Positions 8,088-15,834 of a DNA stretch of 36,577 bases are shown here, one piece after another. The stretch's first letter is position 1, and the number at the start of each line of letters is the position of its first letter. Position numbers and translations under genes: made by a program. The notes beneath the pieces were generated by a model. The model saw nothing but the letters and a program-made list of their open reading frames with translations. It was not told the origin of the DNA and ran no database searches. This stretch comes from Chloroflexota bacterium (GTDB lineage: Bacteria; Chloroflexota; Anaerolineae; Anaerolineales; Anaerolineaceae): contig JAAZKE010000068.1 in the NCBI GenBank assembly GCA_012799995.1, positions 1 to 36,577 of the forward strand, written 5' to 3'.

Positions 8088-8343
8088 GTGACGAAAAGTA
8101 GTAATCAGCGTAAAACCGCTTTCCAGAGAGTCTCCGGCGCTGTGAAGGAGGCAGGCGGCAGCAGATGAATGGATTTCTGAGGGCAGAACGAACGGCGAAA
8201 GCCAAGTAGTCACTGACGGGAAATACCTACCCGTTACAAAAGGTACATGCATGATGGTGCATGAAGCGAGTGGATGCATTTGCATCAAGTAGGGTGGTAT
8301 CGCAGGAGTCGAACTCTTGTCCCTTCGAGGACAGGGGTTTTTT
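8088..8343 (+). promoter_or_regulatory. T-box riboswitch, Trp specifier (TGG)
   Basis: A leader RNA that senses uncharged tRNA and controls transcription of the downstream importer. Stem I is closed by GTGAC (8088-8092) with GTCAC (8209-8213). The loop-E strand AGTA is at 8097-8100. The lower helix GAAA (8093-8096) pairs with TTTC (8174-8177), which follows GAA-TGG-A. That places the specifier codon TGG at 8170-8172. AGAGAG at 8125-8130 and the apical GGCGCTGTGAAGG segment are classical distal elements. A stem III-like ACGGG/CCCGT hairpin follows at about 8216-8234. The T-box sequence AGGGTGGTATCGC is at 8291-8303 and its partner GTCCCT at 8319-8324. The antiterminator competes with the terminator at 8314-8343. 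The downstream genes match the TrpXYZ transporter, which supports the Trp reading. Confidence 0.9.
8314..8343 (+). terminator. T-box intrinsic terminator
   Basis: A stem of CTCTTGTCC (8314-8322) with GGACAGGGG (8329-8337), including G-U pairs, and a 6-nt loop, followed by six T (8338-8343). The left arm overlaps the partner of the T-box sequence, so antiterminator and terminator exclude each other. Confidence 0.85.
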
Positions 8344-8425
8344 GTTTATTAGGGCATATGACTTCTAAAATCGGTCTTGGCAAGACCTGCCATCACACCC
8401 GGAATAATAATTTTGGAGGATTATC

Positions 8426-9424
8426 ATGAAAAGCTTTAATAAACTGTTTGTAGTCTTCGTTGTTATTGTTCTGGCAATCACAGCTGTTGCCGCCACTCCG
8501 GTTTCCGCTCAGGAAAATGTCAAGATCGGAATTCTGCAATTCGCCACCCATGCGAGTTTGCATAACTGTTACGTTGGAATTCTGGAAGGGTTGAAGAACG
8601 CCGGCTTTGAGGATGGAAAAAACGCCACCATTGAGTACGTGGATGGTCAGGGTGAAATCGAAACCAACAACCTGGCTGCCAGCAATTTTGTAACCAAAGG
8701 GTATGACATCATCATTGCGATTGCCACGCCTGCTGCGACAGCCTCCTATGCTGCTGCTAAAGACGCTGGAATCCCTGTGGTATTCTCCGCCGTATCTGAT
8801 CCGGTAGCTGCCGGTCTGGTGAAATCACTCGAGAAGCCCGAATCCGGTGCTACCGGTACCAGTGATAACCTCAACTTTGAAGGACAGCTGACGATGATCC
8901 GTGCCTTTTTACCGGAAGCAAAGAAAATCGGCGTGCTTTACACCATGAGTGAAGCCAATTCAATCGCCCAGCTGGCGACCCTGACAGAAGTTGCCAAAGA
9001 GCATGACTTTGAAATCGTTTCGATTGGCATCACGGACAGCTCCGAAGTTGCGATGGGCGCTGCTCAGCTGGTAGCAGAAGGTGTTGACGCCCTCAACAAC
9101 CTCACCGACAATAATGTGGTCAACAACTTCTCTGTGGTGATAAGCGCCATGGACCCTGCCGGAATCCCGGCTTTTGGCTCGGAAGAAGAACAGGTTGCCC
9201 GTTATGGTTGTGTGGCATCAGAAACACTGGACTATGTTGCGCTTGGTGTTACAACCGGTGAAATCGCAGCCAGAGTGCTGAAAGGCGAAGATATCAATAC
9301 CATCCCGGTTGCAGTGGTTACCGATTCAAAACCGGTTTATTCCTCAGAGAATATGAAAAAATTCAATCTCGTCCTGCCGGAAGCATACATTGATGCTCTC
9401 GATGTCAGTGCGGTTGAGAAATAG
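8426..9424 (+). CDS. trpX: ABC transporter substrate-binding protein (TrpX-like)
   Basis: A 332-residue extracytoplasmic binding protein of the ABC_sub_bind family (PF04392-type), the usual first gene of TrpXYZ importers. The signal peptide spans about residues 1-28, with a hydrophobic core and a VSA|QE cleavage site. There is no lipobox cysteine, so it is either released, anchored by an uncleaved helix, or held by the permease. The mature start VKIGILQFATHASL and later GTSDNLNFEGQ are characteristic. A strong Shine-Dalgarno (GGAGG) precedes the ATG. It is the first gene after the Trp T-box, so tryptophan is the expected ligand; this is inferred from the riboswitch specifier and family precedent, not from binding residues. 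Confidence 0.88.
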   Translation: MKSFNKLFVVFVVIVLAITAVAATPVSAQENVKIGILQFATHASLHNCYVGILEGLKNAGFEDGKNATIEYVDGQGEIETNNLAASNFVTKGYDIIIAIATPAATASYAAAKDAGIPVVFSAVSDPVAAGLVKSLEKPESGATGTSDNLNFEGQLTMIRAFLPEAKKIGVLYTMSEANSIAQLATLTEVAKEHDFEIVSIGITDSSEVAMGAAQLVAEGVDALNNLTDNNVVNNFSVVISAMDPAGIPAFGSEEEQVARYGCVASETLDYVALGVTTGEIAARVLKGEDINTIPVAVVTDSKPVYSSENMKKFNLVLPEAYIDALDVSAVEK

Positions 9425-9445
9425 ATCATCTTTGGAAATTGAAAA

Positions 9446-9476
9446 CCCAACGAAACCCAAACCGGGTTTCGTTGGG
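9446..9476 (+). repeat. Perfect 13-bp hairpin between trpX and trpY
   Basis: CCCAACGAAACCC (9446-9458) and GGGTTTCGTTGGG (9464-9476) with a 5-nt loop and no T-run after it. Its position after the binding-protein gene suggests an mRNA-stabilising or partially attenuating stem-loop that lets trpX be expressed above trpYZ, as is known for other binding-protein operons. Confidence 0.75.
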
Positions 9477-9523
9477 AAACATGGATTTGCAGTACAAGAT
9501 TAGAAGAAAGTGTGCGTGGGTAT

Positions 9524-10426
9524 ATGGATATCTTTTTGGGATTGGCCGGAACAGTTTTAAGAGAGGGTTTCATTTATTCCCTGATGGCGATGGGTGTGTT
9601 TATCACCTACAAAATTCTGGACTTCCCGGACCTGTCTGTTGATGGAACTTTTCCCCTGGGAGCCTGCATATCCGCTGCATTGATCACGTTCGGTGTTAAC
9701 CCATGGATTACGCTGATTCTGGCATTTCTGGGTGGGGGTATTGCCGGATTTGTGACCGGATTTCTGCATGTCAAGTTTCGCATCACCAACCTGCTTTCCG
9801 GTATTCTGATTATGACCGCGCTCTGGTCAGTTAATTTGATCATCACCGGTGGCAAGGCTGTTTTCCAGTTCTTCAATAAGCCTACCATCTTTAACTCCGG
9901 TCCTATTATGTTGCTGCCCGAAAGTATGGCTCAATACCGGAAACTGGTTCTGGTCTTTATCCTGGCGATTCTGCTGAAGTTGGCACTCGATTGGTTCCTG
10001 AAGACCCGCGCTGGGCTTTTGCTGCGCGCAGGAGGCGATAACAATCAATTTGTGTCCAGTTTGGGACGAGACCCGGGGTTAGTGAAGATAGTTGGCCTGA
10101 CGATCGGAAACGGCTGTACAGCGCTCTCTGGCAGCGTTCTGGCACAGATGAGCGAACACGCGGACATCAACTCAGGAAAAGGGATGGTGGTGATGGGGCT
10201 GGCTGCGGTTATTATTGGCACAAGCCTTTTCCAGCGCTTTCCGTTCATCAAGGGAACAACAATGGCGATATTTGGGGCGATCATCTATAAAATGGGGCTG
10301 CAGATTGCTTTATCGCTTGGACTTCCACCGTCATATCTCAAATTGTTGATGGCAGTTCTCCTGACGTTAGCGTTGGTTACACGTGAGATTAGAACGAAAG
10401 CAGGGAAAAATGAATACGCTTATTGA
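9524..10426 (+). CDS. trpY: ABC transporter permease (TrpY-like)
   Basis: An integral membrane permease of the BPD_transp_2 (branched-chain amino acid/ribose type) family, about 300 residues with eight or nine hydrophobic segments. The segment ILDFPDLSVDGTFPLGA near residue 35 is the hallmark of the TrpY/UPF0014-like group, and LLRAGGDNNQFVSSLG is the cytoplasmic loop that contacts the ATPase. I take the ATG at 9524; an in-frame GTG at 9512 is possible, and neither has a strong ribosome site. It overlaps trpZ by 17 bases, indicating translational coupling. Together with trpX and trpZ it forms the T-box-controlled amino acid importer. Confidence 0.87.
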   Translation: MDIFLGLAGTVLREGFIYSLMAMGVFITYKILDFPDLSVDGTFPLGACISAALITFGVNPWITLILAFLGGGIAGFVTGFLHVKFRITNLLSGILIMTALWSVNLIITGGKAVFQFFNKPTIFNSGPIMLLPESMAQYRKLVLVFILAILLKLALDWFLKTRAGLLLRAGGDNNQFVSSLGRDPGLVKIVGLTIGNGCTALSGSVLAQMSEHADINSGKGMVVMGLAAVIIGTSLFQRFPFIKGTTMAIFGAIIYKMGLQIALSLGLPPSYLKLLMAVLLTLALVTREIRTKAGKNEYAY

Positions 10427-11210
10427 TGTTGAAGAAATGATCTCATTGGAGCACATCGATAAACGCTTCAATCCACAGACCGTCAATGAAACTGTCTTAT
10501 TTGAAGATTTTAATTTTTCAATTTACAAAGGTGAATTTGTCTCGATTGTCGGTTCCAACGGCAGCGGAAAAACAACCCTTTTGAATCTGATATGTGGCAC
10601 GATTATGCCTGACAGCGGCAAAGTGATCCTGGATGGAGAGGATATTTCCACTATGCCCGAATATCGCAGGTCGCAGCGGATTGGACGTGTTTTTCAGGAT
10701 CCCGCCAAAGGAACCTGCCCATCGCTCAGTATTCTGGAAAATTTATCGCTGGCAGATTGCAAAAACCAGTCCTATAACCTGGAAAAAGCAGTCAATAAAA
10801 CCCGCATTGATTTCTATCGAACTTCGTTGGAAAAGCTCCATCTCGGCTTGGAAGATAAACTGCATATGCCAGTCGGTTTATTGTCTGGCGGACAACGACA
10901 GGCGCTGGCAATGCTGATTGCGACCATGACGCCGATAGACCTGCTGGTGTTGGATGAACATACCGCAGCATTGGACCCGAAATCGTCGGAAGTTATTATG
11001 GATTTGACTGAAAAGGTCATCAGCGAAAAAGGTCTGACCACAGTGATGGTCACTCATAACCTTCGCTATGCGGTTAACTATGGGACGCGTCTGGTCATGA
11101 TGCATCAGGGGCGGACGGTGATCGATGCATCGGAAGAATTGAAAAATCAATACAAGATCGAAGACCTGTTGAAAGTCTTTAACTCAATCTCAATTGAGTG
11201 CGGGAACTGA
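10410..11210 (+). CDS. trpZ: ABC transporter ATP-binding protein (TrpZ-like)
   Basis: A cytosolic ATPase of about 266 residues. Walker A GSNGSGKT is at residues 48-55, the Q-loop at VFQDP (94-98), the ABC signature LSGGQ at 158-162, Walker B LLVLDE at 178-183, and the switch histidine in VTHN. The ATG at 10410 follows AGGGA; an in-frame GTG at 10383 exists but lies deeper inside trpY. The overlap with trpY and the lack of a terminator between them place it as the last gene of the trpXYZ operon. It converges with radC, leaving only 13 bases between stop codons. Confidence 0.9.
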   Translation: MNTLIDVEEMISLEHIDKRFNPQTVNETVLFEDFNFSIYKGEFVSIVGSNGSGKTTLLNLICGTIMPDSGKVILDGEDISTMPEYRRSQRIGRVFQDPAKGTCPSLSILENLSLADCKNQSYNLEKAVNKTRIDFYRTSLEKLHLGLEDKLHMPVGLLSGGQRQALAMLIATMTPIDLLVLDEHTAALDPKSSEVIMDLTEKVISEKGLTTVMVTHNLRYAVNYGTRLVMMHQGRTVIDASEELKNQYKIEDLLKVFNSISIECGN

Positions 11211-11223
11211 CGGTTTCTCTTCC

Positions 11224-11931
11224 TTACAAATAACTCATTATTGACTGAAACTGCCCGGCTCCGATGATCACATGATCGAGGAGCCGGATTTCGAATATTT
11301 CACCGGCTTCACGCACTCTTCTGGTAACTTCGATATCCGCCGGACTGGGCTTTGAATCTCCGCTGGGATGGTTATGTACCAGCAGGATGGCGGCGGCGTT
11401 GCGCTGGATCGGCTCCCGAAAAATTTCCGCAATCCGAACTGAGGATGTGTTTAATGAGCCTTTATAGAGCTTGTTAGTCTTGATGACCCGATGCTTGGTG
11501 TCCAGGTTGATCACCCACAATTCTTCATGGTCTAATGCGGACATTTGGTAACGACAAAAATGGAAGACATCCTCAGGCGAAGAGATCAGGATATTTTCGG
11601 AATCCTGCTGAAGCATGCTGATCCGGTTGCCCAGTTCAATTGCTGCCAGGATTTGAGCGGCTTTGGCTTCACCAATGCCTTTTTCATTTTTCAATTGGTC
11701 AAAGGTCGCTTTTCGTAAGCCATTTAAGCCGTCATATTTAATCAGCAGATGGTTTGCCAGGTCTATTGCATTATTACCGGCAATGCCAACCCGCAGCAAA
11801 ATGGCAATCAATTCAGCGTTCAATAAAGCCCCGGCCCCGGCGTGCATCAACCGTTCGCGTGGCCGTTCGTTTGATTCCATATCACGGATTCTGTATCGGA
11901 TCGGTTCCTGATCATTGTTTTGACAGCTCAT
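11224..11931 (-). CDS. radC: RadC-family JAMM-domain protein
   Basis: A 235-residue RadC protein. An N-terminal UPF0758 helical region with a helix-hairpin-helix motif (EKGIGEAKAAQIL, residues 83-95) precedes a C-terminal JAB/MPN-like metalloprotease fold. The metal-binding signature HNHPSGD is at 186-192, with Glu136/Glu137 upstream. The open frame extends to 12294, but the ATG at 11931 is right: it is preceded by GGAAGGA at a good distance and starts a normal-length protein, whereas the extension is low-complexity and runs across the promoter of the divergent gene. RadC is linked by name to DNA repair; its actual function is unsettled. Confidence 0.92.
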   Translation of the reverse strand: MSCQNNDQEPIRYRIRDMESNERPRERLMHAGAGALLNAELIAILLRVGIAGNNAIDLANHLLIKYDGLNGLRKATFDQLKNEKGIGEAKAAQILAAIELGNRISMLQQDSENILISSPEDVFHFCRYQMSALDHEELWVINLDTKHRVIKTNKLYKGSLNTSSVRIAEIFREPIQRNAAAILLVHNHPSGDSKPSPADIEVTRRVREAGEIFEIRLLDHVIIGAGQFQSIMSYL

Positions 11932-12072
11932 GGAATTCCTTCCTTGTTGGGCATGATTCTCGGGGCAGGAATGCTGCAAAATCAAGAAAAATACTGCTCG
12001 CAAAAAAATTATATCAAACCGTTTCAGATTCTCAGCGAATTGAAAAGAGCGCTCAAATTGAGGCCCTATCCA

Positions 12073-12081
12073 TGCTATAAT
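12073..12081 (+). promoter_or_regulatory. Extended -10 promoter for the zinc-ribbon/parAB operon
   Basis: TGCTATAAT is a perfect extended -10 element (TGnTATAAT). No -35 is recognisable at the usual distance. Predicted transcription start is near 12088, giving a leader of about 13 bases with AGGA at 12091-12094 before the ATG at 12101. Confidence 0.65.
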
Positions 12082-12100
12082 TTCTCTTCTAGGATACAAA

Positions 12101-12562
12101 ATGAACCTTGACCCGCAGCAAATTTCCAACCTCTCCATGATCGGAATCGCACTCATTGCTGCTTTCTTCGCAGCACTCTGGCTCGGACTCCTTTTTTGGG
12201 TTATCCGTGACATCCGCTTGCGTTCCCGTGATCCATTTCTGATGATTCTGTCAGCGCTGCTGGTAATCATATTGCCAATGGTTGGCGTGATCATTTACCT
12301 GATCATCCGCCCTGGTAAAACGATCGAAGATCGATATCAGGCAGCGTTGGAAGAAGAAGCTCTGTTACAGGAGATTGAGAAACAACCGAAATGTCCGGGA
12401 TGTGGAAGATCTGTGGATGCAAAATGGATTCTATGTCCAGCTTGTCATACACGACTCAACAAACTTTGCATTTCCTGTGGAGAAGTGATCGAAATCCCCT
12501 GGAATCTCTGCCCATATTGCGGGGTGCCTCAGCAAAAGGTATATAAGGAGCAAAATGATTAA
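12101..12562 (+). CDS. Membrane protein with two zinc-ribbon knuckle pairs
   Basis: A 153-residue protein. Hydrophobic segments at about residues 11-35 and 46-68 form two membrane helices, joined by a short arginine-rich loop (RDIRLRSRDP). A charged Glu-rich stretch and a double zinc ribbon follow: CPGC (98-101) with CPAC (112-115), and CISC (123-126) with CPYC (137-140). The hairpin plus DZANK-like ribbon suggests a membrane-tethered protein- or nucleic-acid-binding adaptor; no function is known to me. It starts the operon with parA, parB and a GNAT gene, so a role near chromosome segregation or the membrane face of the nucleoid is conceivable but unproven. Confidence 0.8.
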   Translation: MNLDPQQISNLSMIGIALIAAFFAALWLGLLFWVIRDIRLRSRDPFLMILSALLVIILPMVGVIIYLIIRPGKTIEDRYQAALEEEALLQEIEKQPKCPGCGRSVDAKWILCPACHTRLNKLCISCGEVIEIPWNLCPYCGVPQQKVYKEQND

Positions 12563-12588
12563 AAAATCCCGAGGTGATCGATAATTTC

Positions 12589-13395
12589 ATGAAGATTTAC
12601 GCGATGATTAATCAAAAAGGGGGCGTTGGCAAGACCACAACAGCCATTAACCTGGGAGCGGCGTTGGCCGCACAGGGGAAAAAAGTGCTGGTGGTTGATA
12701 TTGACCCCCAGGCAAATGCAACTTCCTCGCTCGGATTTTCAAAATATGAGATCAACCAGGGAGTTTACCAGGTGATGATTGGTGGCGTGAAAGCATCACA
12801 GGCCGTTCAGACTCTTCCTGAATTTTCGCTCTCCATCTTGCCATCCTCGCCTGAACTCTCTGGTGCTGAAATTGAGCTGATTGATGTGGATCAGCGTGAG
12901 ACCGTGCTGAAAGAGGCGCTTGAAGAGGTTTCGCAATCGTATGACTACATTCTGATTGATTGCCCCCCTTCGCTCAGCCTGCTCACTATTAATGCGTTAG
13001 TCGCTGCGAAGGATGGCGTGATCATCCCTGTTCAATGTGAATATCTGGCATTGGAAGGGCTCGGGCAGTTGATTTCCACCATCGCCCGCGTGCAGAAATC
13101 TTTTCCCGGCGTACAGATTCGCGGCGTGTTGCTGACCATGTATGATGGCAGAACACGGCTGGCTGGTGATGTTGTTAACGAAGTCCGTAAATATTGTCCG
13201 GACAAGGTGTTTGAGGTGATCATTCCGCGCAGCGTTCGTCTGGCAGAAGCTCCTTCTTACGGCCAGCCAATCAATGTTTACTCAAGGGAAAGTAATGCTG
13301 CCAAAGCCTACGAAATGTTGGCAGACGAAATTATCAAACAGGATACCGGACAAACCGAATCATTGAAGGAGATTAACTATGGTCGCACAGCGTAG
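12589..13395 (+). CDS. parA: Chromosome partitioning ATPase ParA (Soj)
   Basis: A 268-residue ParA/MinD-superfamily ATPase that forms ATP-dependent DNA-bound gradients moving ParB-parS complexes. The deviant Walker A KGGVGKTT (residues 10-17) contains the signature lysine. VVDIDPQANATSSLG and the YDYILIDCPPSLS motif provide Walker A' and B. The short N-terminus without a helix-turn-helix is chromosomal (Soj) type. I choose ATG 12589 because GAGGTGAT just upstream makes a good ribosome site; the in-frame GTG at 12574 lies within that site. It overlaps parB by 17 bases. Confidence 0.95.
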   Translation: MKIYAMINQKGGVGKTTTAINLGAALAAQGKKVLVVDIDPQANATSSLGFSKYEINQGVYQVMIGGVKASQAVQTLPEFSLSILPSSPELSGAEIELIDVDQRETVLKEALEEVSQSYDYILIDCPPSLSLLTINALVAAKDGVIIPVQCEYLALEGLGQLISTIARVQKSFPGVQIRGVLLTMYDGRTRLAGDVVNEVRKYCPDKVFEVIIPRSVRLAEAPSYGQPINVYSRESNAAKAYEMLADEIIKQDTGQTESLKEINYGRTA

Positions 13396-14239
13396 AGTCG
13401 GATTAGGCAGAGGATTGGATGCGTTGCTGCCGGTATCTGAGCCGGCAAATGAGAGCGATCAGGTATTGATGATAGAGGTGTCAGCGATTCACTCCAACCC
13501 TTACCAACCGCGCAAGGAATTTGCTGAAGAGGAACTGGCAGAGCTGGCTGATTCAATCCGCGAGCATGGCATTATCCAGCCCCTGATCGTTGTCAAAGGG
13601 GATAACGATCAATATACGTTGGTTGCAGGGGAAAGACGGCTGCGGGCTGCCACACTGGTCGGGTTGAAACAGGTTCCGGCTGTCTTGCGTACCGGAAGCG
13701 ATCAGGATCTGCTTGAAATTGCATTGATCGAAAATATTCAACGGGAGAACCTCTCGCCGTTGGAAACAGCACAGGCTTATCGCCGCCTTGAGGATAGTTT
13801 CAAACTTACCCATGAGGAAATTGCCCGGCGGGTTGGTAAAAAAAGAGTCTCAGTCACTAACTCAATTCGGCTGCTCAAACTGAGCAAACCGGTCCAGGAT
13901 GCGCTGGCTTCGAAACAAATCAGCGAAGGACACGCACGCGCTTTGGTTTCGTTGAATTCCGAACTGCTACAGGAATCTGCCCTGAGAAAAATTCTTACCT
14001 CCAATTTGAACGTCCGCCAGACAGAAGAGCTGGTTCGGAAGTTGAACGGTGAAAAGAACAAGGGTGCAAAGACCCGCAGTGCGAAAACACCTGAACTGAT
14101 TTCCATTGAGGAACAGTTGATGCATTCGATCGGAACAAAAGTCACGATCCATCCCGGAAAAACCGGCGGGACGATCCATGTTCACTATTATTCCGACGAA
14201 GACCTGGACAATCTGATCCACAGGTTCTCTGCAAAATAA
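13379..14239 (+). CDS. parB: Chromosome partitioning protein ParB (Spo0J)
   Basis: A 286-residue CTPase and parS-binding protein. The N-terminal GRGLDALL peptide (residues 10-17) is the ParA-stimulating segment. The CTP-binding ParB domain has NPYQPRKEF (40-48), GERRLRAA (84-91) and ENIQRENLSPLE (118-129). A helix-turn-helix lies at about 142-165, and the C-terminal dimerisation region has the HVHYYSDEDLDNLI ending typical of Spo0J. No parS-like palindrome (TGTTTCACGTGAAACA type) was found in the window. It is followed one base later by the GNAT gene. Confidence 0.95.
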   Translation: MVAQRRVGLGRGLDALLPVSEPANESDQVLMIEVSAIHSNPYQPRKEFAEEELAELADSIREHGIIQPLIVVKGDNDQYTLVAGERRLRAATLVGLKQVPAVLRTGSDQDLLEIALIENIQRENLSPLETAQAYRRLEDSFKLTHEEIARRVGKKRVSVTNSIRLLKLSKPVQDALASKQISEGHARALVSLNSELLQESALRKILTSNLNVRQTEELVRKLNGEKNKGAKTRSAKTPELISIEEQLMHSIGTKVTIHPGKTGGTIHVHYYSDEDLDNLIHRFSAK

Positions 14240-14240
14240 T

Positions 14241-15095
14241 TTGACTAAATTTCATATCGAACGTCTCCTCCCCAAAACCCTTCCAAGACTGCAGGAGCTG
14301 TTGGTACGCGGATATTTTGTGCATCGTCATAACGACTGGCTTAATCCTGAAGATATTCTTGAGGAAGGGTATGTGTTTGTTCTCAATGATGGGCAAAAGA
14401 CGGTTTCGGTTATCGGTTTGTCTAAACCTGCTCACCAGTTGTCCTGGCTTCATTTCCTGGTAATGCTAAACAGATCCTGCTCGCTTGCGGAAGTTTGGAA
14501 ATCGTTTTTCAAAGATCTTCAAATTCAGCGAATCTTTTCCGGTGTGAGGATCTTTTTTATTCCAGATGAAGTACTGATCGGTTTGCTTAATCCTCATTTG
14601 ACATTCAGGCATGAAGGCGAAGTGATTTTTATGCAAACTACCGGCACACCGCTCCTGAAACAAAACTGTGAATCAAGATTGGAAATCGTATCTGCACCGA
14701 CTTCAGAAGAGATAAGCTTCTTTTTAGAATCATCCTTCCCTCCATTGTGGCGTTTATCTATACGAAATATCGAGCGTTCCCTCGAAGTATCTGACGATAA
14801 GCTGTTCTTTGAAAAGGAAGGAAAACTGGTTGGATACCTGTTGAGCAATCGGGATGAAGGCTCAGTCAATATTTCCAGGCTGGCTGTTGCATCAGACCAT
14901 TGGCAGAAAGGGATCGGGACGGAAATGCTCAGTATTTTCTTTGAATCATTTCCTGCTGGTCACCATCAAAACTTCACCGTGAATACCTATAGAGCCAACC
15001 ATGCCGCCATCGCACTCTACCGAAAATTTGGCTTTAGGTTGTACGATAGAAGGCTGCCGGTTTATTCCTTTTTCATGCGATCAGACATTTACTAA
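14241..15095 (+). CDS. GNAT-family N-acetyltransferase
   Basis: A 284-residue protein. The C-terminal ~110 residues form a GNAT fold: ISRLAVASDHWQKGIGTEML matches the acetyl-CoA pyrophosphate loop (Q-x-x-G-x-G/A), and NHAAIALYRKFGFRLYDRR is motif B. The N-terminal half has no clear motif and may be a degenerate second GNAT domain. The start is TTG at 14241, one base after the parB stop and without a good ribosome site, so translation probably depends on coupling to parB. Its substrate is unknown. It ends in a 4-base stop-codon overlap with the convergent DUF554 gene. Confidence 0.8.
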   Translation: MTKFHIERLLPKTLPRLQELLVRGYFVHRHNDWLNPEDILEEGYVFVLNDGQKTVSVIGLSKPAHQLSWLHFLVMLNRSCSLAEVWKSFFKDLQIQRIFSGVRIFFIPDEVLIGLLNPHLTFRHEGEVIFMQTTGTPLLKQNCESRLEIVSAPTSEEISFFLESSFPPLWRLSIRNIERSLEVSDDKLFFEKEGKLVGYLLSNRDEGSVNISRLAVASDHWQKGIGTEMLSIFFESFPAGHHQNFTVNTYRANHAAIALYRKFGFRLYDRRLPVYSFFMRSDIY

Positions 15096-15802
15096 AACTT
15101 CGCTAGTAACCACACCAGGAACGGGGTCAGGATTAGAGCCGGAATCGAGCTTGATACACGGATCTTTTTGATCTCAAGCAGTGAAGAGACCGCAATAGCC
15201 CCTAAAAGCACACCGCCTGCCGCAGTCATTTCTGTGATCATTGGCTCAGTCATTATCCGTTGTGCCTGTTCTGCCAGTAGGGAGATGCCACCCTGATAGA
15301 AAAGGATCGGGATCGATGAAAAAGCTACGCCAATTCCCAGAGTGGATGCAAACACAATCGACATGATACCGTCCAGAATCGATTTGATGATCAAAAGCTG
15401 GGAATCCCCAGATAGTCCATCCTGAATCGACCCGAGAATTCCGATCGGCCCGATCAGGAACAGCAAAGTGGCAGTAATAAAGCCGGATATAAATTTTTCC
15501 TTGTCACCGCTGCGTTCTTCTCCCAGAATCTTTTTCGATTGGAGCTGCAAAAAACCGCCTAACTTTTCCAGACCCTCTTCAATTTTCAGCAATTCACCAA
15601 TCAATATCCCCACTACCAGCCCAATCAGACAAACAATACTGTCCTGTGTTTTCAGGAACATGCTGATCCCAAGCATCAGCGTGAACAGCCCCATAATGGA
15701 TTGCAGCGTTTTTCGCAACTGTACGTTGAATTTTGTACCAAAAAGAATTCCGATGATGGTTCCAGCAATAATTGCGACGACATTTATGATTGTTCCGGTC
15801 AT
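15092..15802 (-). CDS. DUF554 membrane protein
   Basis: A 236-residue polytopic membrane protein of the DUF554 family (B. subtilis YdfK/YqgA-like). The N-terminal MTGTIINVVAIIAGTIIGI and GSIQDGLSGD are family hallmarks, with about six or seven hydrophobic helices. Function unknown; possibly a small-molecule channel or transporter. The gene is separate from the binding-protein gene upstream (32 bases apart, same strand) and may be read from its transcript. Confidence 0.85.
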   Translation of the reverse strand: MTGTIINVVAIIAGTIIGILFGTKFNVQLRKTLQSIMGLFTLMLGISMFLKTQDSIVCLIGLVVGILIGELLKIEEGLEKLGGFLQLQSKKILGEERSGDKEKFISGFITATLLFLIGPIGILGSIQDGLSGDSQLLIIKSILDGIMSIVFASTLGIGVAFSSIPILFYQGGISLLAEQAQRIMTEPMITEMTAAGGVLLGAIAVSSLLEIKKIRVSSSIPALILTPFLVWLLAKF

Positions 15803-15834
15803 AGCGCCTTCTTAGTTAAGTAGTCTGTTTCAGG

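Noticed and set aside
11932..12294. N-terminal extension of radC by 121 codons
   Set aside because: The extension is low-complexity, overlaps the divergent zinc-ribbon gene and its promoter, and the ATG at 11931 has a good ribosome site and gives normal RadC length.
12589..14239. parS site near parAB
   Set aside because: No 16-bp TGTTTCACGTGAAACA-like palindrome was found in the window; a CACGTGA at 10380-10386 lacks the flanking arms.
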